Source: Mesorhizobium sp.
Lineage (GTDB): Bacteria > Pseudomonadota > Alphaproteobacteria > Rhizobiales > Rhizobiaceae
Length of the DNA: 53,302 nucleotides
Direction: 5' to 3'
Assembly: GCA_004020365.1 (NCBI GenBank)
Contig: SAQR01000025.1
Coordinates: 11,211 to 64,512, forward strand
Made by a program: the position numbers and the translations under genes. The first letter of the stretch is position 1; each line of letters starts with the position of its first letter. Of the stretch, positions 49,430-53,302 are shown piece by piece. The notes below the pieces were generated by a model. It searched no databases. It was not told where the DNA came from and was given only the letters and a program-made list of their open reading frames with translations.

Positions 49430-51075
49430 AGACCGGCGGACAACTGATTGTCGAAGCGCTCGAAGCCAACGGAACGGACCGTATCTATTGCGTGCCCGGC
49501 GAATCCTACCTTGCGGTGCTCGACGCGCTGCACGATTCGCCGATCCGCACCATCGTCTGCCGCCAGGAAGGCGGTGCCGCGATGATGGCCGACTGCCATG
49601 GCCGTCTGACCGGCAAGCCAGGCATCTGCTTCGTCACCCGCGGCCCCGGCGCCACCAACGCCTCGGCCGGCATTCACATCGCCATGCAGGATTCGGTACC
49701 CGTCATCCTGTTCATCGGCCAGGTCGCCAGCCACGCCAAGCATCGCGAGGCTTTTCAAGAGGTCGACTACGTCAGGTTCTTCGGCGACATCGCCAAATGG
49801 GTGGTCGAGATCGACGACGCCGCGCGCATTCCCGAATTCGTCACCCGCGCCTTCGCGGTGGCGACGTCCGGCCGTCCCGGCCCGGTGGTCATCTCGCTGC
49901 CGGAAGACATGCTGACCAGCCTGGCAGAAGCGCCAGCAGCCCTGCCCCACACGCCGGTCGAAACGCGGCCGGGCGAGGCCGAGCTCGACGCGCTGAAAAA
50001 GCTTCTCGACAAGGCAAAGCGCCCCTTCGTCATTCTCGGCGGCACGCGCTGGGATGCGGAGGCCGTCGCCCGGATGCGGACGATCGCCGAAGCCTGGTCG
50101 CTGCCGGTCGGCTGCTCCTTTCGCCGCCAGATGCTGTTCGATCATCTCCACCCGAACTATGCCGGCGATGTCGGCATCGGCATCAACCCAAAGCTGGCCA
50201 CCGCCATCAAGCGGGCCGACCTCGTGCTGCTGATCGGCGGCCGCATGGGCGAGATGCCGTCCTCCGACTACACGCTGCTGAAGAGCCCCTATCCCGACCA
50301 GTCGCTGGTCCATGTCCATGCCGACGCCGGCGAGCTCGGCCGTGTCTATCGGCCGACGCTGGCGATCAACGCCTCGCCGTCCGCCTTCGTCGAAGCCTTT
50401 GCCGGGCGCAAGCCGGCCGCCACGCCGGTCTGGGCGGATGAAACAGCGAAGCTGCACGCCGCCTATCTCGACTGGTCGACACCGCCCGAAAGCGGTCCCG
50501 GCGCCGTCCAGATGGGGCCGATCATGAACTATCTCGAAAAAATGCTGCCCGACGACGCGATCCTCACCAACGGCGCCGGCAACTACGCCACCTGGGTGCA
50601 CCGCTTTCACCGTTCCCGGCGCTTTGCCACGCAGGCAGCGCCGACCTCCGGCTCGATGGGCTACGGCACGCCGGCAGCGGTCGCCGCCAAGGAATTGTTT
50701 CCCGACCGCGACGTGATCGCCTTTGCCGGCGACGGCTGCTTCCTGATGAACGGCCAAGAATTCGCCACCGCCGTGCAGTACGATCTGCCGATCATCGTCG
50801 TCGTCGTCAACAACGGCATCTACGGCACCATCCGCATGCATCAGGAGCGTGAGTATCCCGGCCGCGTCGTCGCCACCGACCTGAAGAATCCCGACTTCGC
50901 GGCGCTCGCCCGCGCCTATGGCGGCCATGGCGAAACGGTCGAGAAGACGGCCGATTTCGCGCCGGCCTTCGAACGCGCCCGTGCCAGCGGCAAGCCGTCG
51001 ATCGTCGAGATCAGGCTCGACCCCGAGGCGATCACGCCGACGCGGACGATGACCCAGATACGGGACAGGGCCTGA
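49426..51075 (+). CDS. Thiamine diphosphate-dependent enzyme (acetolactate synthase-like)
   Basis: 549-residue ThDP enzyme with N-terminal Pyr domain (about 1-170, catalytic Glu48 in RQEGGAAMMADCHGRLTG), central domain (about 190-325) and PP domain (about 365-540). The cofactor motif starts at GDG (435-437) and ends with NN at 462-463. AFQEVDYVRFFGDI resembles acetolactate synthase rather than oxalyl-CoA decarboxylase, but there is no small regulatory subunit nearby. Coupling to a CoA-transferase (ATGA) is reminiscent of the frc-oxc pair. The reaction could be decarboxylation or carboligation of an acyl-CoA or 2-oxoacid, and this cannot be decided from sequence. Confidence 0.9.
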   Translation: MKTGGQLIVEALEANGTDRIYCVPGESYLAVLDALHDSPIRTIVCRQEGGAAMMADCHGRLTGKPGICFVTRGPGATNASAGIHIAMQDSVPVILFIGQVASHAKHREAFQEVDYVRFFGDIAKWVVEIDDAARIPEFVTRAFAVATSGRPGPVVISLPEDMLTSLAEAPAALPHTPVETRPGEAELDALKKLLDKAKRPFVILGGTRWDAEAVARMRTIAEAWSLPVGCSFRRQMLFDHLHPNYAGDVGIGINPKLATAIKRADLVLLIGGRMGEMPSSDYTLLKSPYPDQSLVHVHADAGELGRVYRPTLAINASPSAFVEAFAGRKPAATPVWADETAKLHAAYLDWSTPPESGPGAVQMGPIMNYLEKMLPDDAILTNGAGNYATWVHRFHRSRRFATQAAPTSGSMGYGTPAAVAAKELFPDRDVIAFAGDGCFLMNGQEFATAVQYDLPIIVVVVNNGIYGTIRMHQEREYPGRVVATDLKNPDFAALARAYGGHGETVEKTADFAPAFERARASGKPSIVEIRLDPEAITPTRTMTQIRDRA

Positions 51076-51087
51076 GCGCCGGAGGCA

Positions 51088-51110
51088 TAGGCCGAGTTCA
51101 ACTCGGCCTA
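51088..51110. terminator. Perfect hairpin between convergent genes
   Basis: TAGGCCGAGTT, one central base, AACTCGGCCTA: an 11-bp stem in the 37-base gap between the TPP-enzyme stop (51075) and the CHRD gene stop (51113, minus strand). It has no T-run, so its strength as an intrinsic terminator is uncertain. Confidence 0.6.
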
Positions 51111-51112
51111 CG

Positions 51113-51562
51113 CTACATCGTCGCCGCCTTCTCGATCTGGCCGCGGATCTCGCCGTCCTTGTGGGCCGCCGTATGGAGGTTGATGTAGTATTTGCCGGCC
51201 ATCAGGTCGGCAGCCTGCGCGTCGGTCAGGATCGCCGCCCCCTTGAACGGACTTTTCGGAGCGCCCTTGAACGGGATGACGACGTCGGCATTTTCACCCT
51301 TTGCTGCCGGACCGTGAATATGTCCGGCCGTCGCCGGTCCACTGAGACCTGAGTACATCACATTCCAGGTGAGCTGTTTCGTCTCGGTGTTGAAGCCGAG
51401 AGTGGCCTCGCCTTTGCCCTCCGTGGTGAGCGGTGGATTCTGCTGAGCGCCATCGAGCGTCGCCTTCATCTTCATCAGGTCGGCCAAGGCCGGTGAAGCG
51501 CACAGGAAGGAAGCCGAAACGACCAGCGCCGAAAGCATCGGCGAGAAGGATTGCATGCGCAT
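51113..51562 (-). CDS. CHRD domain-containing secreted protein
   Basis: 149-residue exported protein: a signal peptide (about 1-28, MRMQSFSPMLSALVVSASFL to SPALA) and a CHRD domain. The domain has LDGAQQNPPLTTEGKGEATLGFN, GLSGPATAGHIHGPAAKGENADVVIPF and YYINLHTAAHKDGEIRGQI, and its HIHGPA and N-x-HT..H-x-GEIRGQ motifs are diagnostic. The role in bacteria is unknown. ATG 51562 was chosen because CGGAGA lies just before it; the longer frame to 51637 adds a non-signal stretch. Confidence 0.9.
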   Translation of the reverse strand: MRMQSFSPMLSALVVSASFLCASPALADLMKMKATLDGAQQNPPLTTEGKGEATLGFNTETKQLTWNVMYSGLSGPATAGHIHGPAAKGENADVVIPFKGAPKSPFKGAAILTDAQAADLMAGKYYINLHTAAHKDGEIRGQIEKAATM

Positions 51563-51664
51563 GGAAATCTCCGTTGTGGCGATGACATCCGCTGAGGATG
51601 CACCGCAACAACGGTTGTGGCGAGCGGATGTTTCCACCGGTAACGGCTATTTTACATCCCTGGC

Positions 51665-51693
51665 AAAAAGGGGCGGTCGCCCGCCCCTTTTTT
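51665..51693 (-). terminator. Intrinsic terminator (bidirectional)
   Basis: AAAAAGGGGCGG, loop TCGC, CCGCCCCTTTTTT: a 12-bp stem with T-runs on both strands. It lies 33 bases after the stop of the ABC substrate-binding protein gene on the minus strand. Since it is symmetrical it could also block transcription entering from the left. Confidence 0.9.
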
Positions 51694-51726
51694 CGAACTG
51701 CGGGCCCCAGAGGCCCGGTTGACGGC

Positions 51727-52698
51727 TTACTTGATGGCCTTGTCGGTGATGGCGGTCGTGTAGGCGCCGGTCGGCTCCTTGGTGATGATCTTCTGGTCGA
51801 GCAGCGCCTTGGCGGTGCGCGCGTAGGTCGCCGGGTCGAGCTTGCCGTCGGCATTGTCGATCAGCTTGGCGACTTCGCCCATCATGCGCTTCTGGTGGTT
51901 CTCGTCCTGGCCGCCATTGTCCATGACGATTTCGGCCGCCTCGTCGGAATTGTCGACGGCGTATTTCCAGCCCTTCATCGAGGCGCGCACGAAACGCACC
52001 ATCTTGTCCTCGAAGGCCGGATCCTTGAGCTTGTCCTCCAGGGCATAGAGCCCGTCCTCAAGCAGGTCGTTGCCCATGGCCGAGTAGTTGAACACGATCA
52101 GCTCTTCCGGCTTGTAGCCGGCATCGATGAGCTGCCAGTATTCATTGTATGTCATGACCGAAATACAATCCGCCTGCTTCTGGATCAGCGGCTGCACGTC
52201 GAAACTCTGCTTCAGCACGGTGACGCCGTCCGGGCCGCCGTCGGTCTTCAGGCCGAGCTTGTTCATCCAGGCGTAGAACGGATATTCGTTGCCAAAAAAC
52301 CAGACGCCGAGCGTATGGCCCTTGAAGTCGGCTTCTGTCTTGACCGGGCCGTCCTTCGGGCAGACCAGCTGCATGCCGGCCTTCTTGAACGGCTGGGCGA
52401 TATTGACCAGCGGCACCCCCTTTTCGCGTGCGGCCAGCGCGCCGCCCATCCAGTCGACGATGACGTCGGCGCCGCCACCGGCGATCACCTGCTCGGGCGC
52501 GATATCGGGGCCGCCCGGCTTGATCTCGACGTCGAGACCTTCGGCCTCGTAAAAACCCTTGTCCTTGGCGACGTAGTAGCCGGCAAACTGGGCCTGCGTG
52601 ACCCATTTCAGCTGCAGCGTCACCTTGTCCGCGGCGATCGCCTGGAACGCGGCAAGCGACATCGCGCCGGCCAGCATCGAAACAACAAGTCTTTTCAT
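51727..52698 (-). CDS. ABC transporter substrate-binding protein, NMT1/THI5-like
   Basis: 323-residue periplasmic solute-binding protein. It has a signal peptide (about 1-23, ending AIAAD) and an NMT1/SsuA-type fold (LKWVTQAQFAGYYVAKDKGFYEAEGLDVEIKPGG, EQVIAGGGADVIVDWMGG, GHTLGVWFFGNEYPFYAWM, LIQKQADCISVMTYNEY). The THI5-like family binds pyrimidine or thiamine precursors, and some members bind riboflavin or sulfonates. The LKWxxQAQFAGYYVAxxKGFY start matches the thiamine-precursor type best. No TPP riboswitch is visible in the short upstream gap. The permease gene lies 84 bases upstream. Confidence 0.92.
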   Translation of the reverse strand: MKRLVVSMLAGAMSLAAFQAIAADKVTLQLKWVTQAQFAGYYVAKDKGFYEAEGLDVEIKPGGPDIAPEQVIAGGGADVIVDWMGGALAAREKGVPLVNIAQPFKKAGMQLVCPKDGPVKTEADFKGHTLGVWFFGNEYPFYAWMNKLGLKTDGGPDGVTVLKQSFDVQPLIQKQADCISVMTYNEYWQLIDAGYKPEELIVFNYSAMGNDLLEDGLYALEDKLKDPAFEDKMVRFVRASMKGWKYAVDNSDEAAEIVMDNGGQDENHQKRMMGEVAKLIDNADGKLDPATYARTAKALLDQKIITKEPTGAYTTAITDKAIK

Positions 52699-52782
52699 GC
52701 TTTTACCCTCTGGAGTTAAGTGTTCACCCTTTTAGGACCAGGGCCTTCAAATCCAGCCCCTGATTCCAAACCCGCCACCGCC

Positions 52783-53302
52783 CTATCCACCACGGACGGA
52801 GGGATGCCAAAACGTGACTGCTCTCTCGAAAAGAGCGACCACGCCATAAAAGACCGAACCCGCAAGTGCTGCAACTGCGATTTCGGCCCAGACCATGTCG
52901 ATATTCATCCGTCCGACTTCGGTCGAAATCCGGAATCCCATGCCGACCACCGGCGTGCCGAAGAACTCCGCGACGATGGCGCCGATCAGCGCCAGCGTCG
53001 AATTGATCTTCAGCGCATTGAAGATGAAGGGTGCTGCCGCCGGCAGCCGCAGCTTGAACAGCGTCTGCCAGTAGCTCGACGCATAGGTGCGCATCAGGTC
53101 GCGTTCCATATGACCGGAGGCGGCAAGCCCGGCGACGGTGTTCACCAGCATCGGGAAGAAGGTCATGATGATGACGACGGCGGCCTTCGACTGCCAGTCG
53201 AAGCCGAACCACATGACCATGATCGGCGCCACGCCGATGATCGGGAGAGCCGACACCATATTGCCGATCGGCAAAAGCCCGCGGCGCAGGAATGGCACGC
53301 GG
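52783..53302 (-). CDS. ABC transporter permease (partial, 5' end outside window)
   Basis: C-terminal 172 residues of a binding-protein-dependent permease. The frame is open to the window edge, so the GTG at 53298-53296 is not the real start. Several membrane segments are present (IGVAPIMVMWFGF, AAVVIIMTFFPMLVNTVAGL, LALIGAIVAEFFG, IAVAALAGSVFYGVVALF). The EAA loop that contacts the ATPase is in RDLMRTYASSYWQTLFKLRLPAAAPFIFNALK. With the binding protein downstream it forms the inner-membrane part of a THI5-type importer; the ATPase gene should lie outside the window. Confidence 0.92.
   Translation of the reverse strand, partial: RVPFLRRGLLPIGNMVSALPIIGVAPIMVMWFGFDWQSKAAVVIIMTFFPMLVNTVAGLAASGHMERDLMRTYASSYWQTLFKLRLPAAAPFIFNALKINSTLALIGAIVAEFFGTPVVGMGFRISTEVGRMNIDMVWAEIAVAALAGSVFYGVVALFERAVTFWHPSVRGG

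Overview
The window is a piece of alphaproteobacterial chromosome, most likely from Mesorhizobium or a close relative in the Hyphomicrobiales. The grounds are the high GC content, the gene order of the division and cell-wall (dcw) cluster, a betaine-lipid btaA-btaB pair, an ArsR-methyltransferase/metF pair, and palindromic repeats of rhizobial type. No plasmid, phage, insertion sequence, CRISPR array or tRNA gene was seen. The assignment rests on recognising protein families and gene order, not on a database search.

Positions 1-15.6 kb hold the dcw cluster on the minus strand. Read in its own direction it is mraZ, rsmH, ftsL, ftsI, murE, murF, mraY, murD, ftsW, murG, murC, murB, a 300-base gap, ddlB and ftsQ (cut by the window edge). 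Nearly every junction is an ATGA-type overlap or a gap of a few bases. The exceptions are the murE-ftsI gap and the murB-ddlB gap, and the latter carries a dense cluster of GANTC (CcrM methylation) sites. A good sigma70-type promoter lies upstream of mraZ.

Positions 16-21.5 kb hold a PLP-dependent Cys/Met-metabolism enzyme, a ParE/ParD-type toxin-antitoxin pair, the RNase P RNA gene, a lytic transglycosylase with a lysine-rich linker, an N-acetylmuramoyl-L-alanine amidase, a DjlA-like J-domain protein and a small lipoprotein. Positions 21.6-36.5 kb hold a fused HyuA-HyuB 5-oxoprolinase, btaAB, a beta-lactamase-fold serine hydrolase, a GH25 lysozyme-like lipoprotein, an MltB-type lytic transglycosylase, a divergent LysR/SDR pair, an ornithine-decarboxylase-like enzyme, an EamA transporter and a 28-residue membrane peptide gene with its own promoter and terminator.

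Positions 36.5-53.3 kb hold metF with its ArsR-methyltransferase regulator, trmO with a DUF2293 gene, a class IV aminotransferase, a MOSC protein, a KAS III-type synthase with a decayed duplicate of its 3' end, trans-aconitate methyltransferase, a toxin-antitoxin locus whose toxin is frameshifted, ettA, RNase T2, a lysophospholipase-like hydrolase, a CoA-transferase/TPP-enzyme operon, a CHRD protein, and an ABC importer of the THI5/NMT1 type cut by the right edge.

The genes are mostly core and ordinary. The unusual signals lie in the repeats and non-coding DNA: a 140-bp palindromic element inserted twice, in opposite orientations and in frame, inside the oxoprolinase gene; two large heptamer-built hairpins filling the gaps between convergent genes; three copies of a TGCATGTC-bounded repeat; the GANTC cluster; and a 16-bp palindrome in front of the metF regulator.
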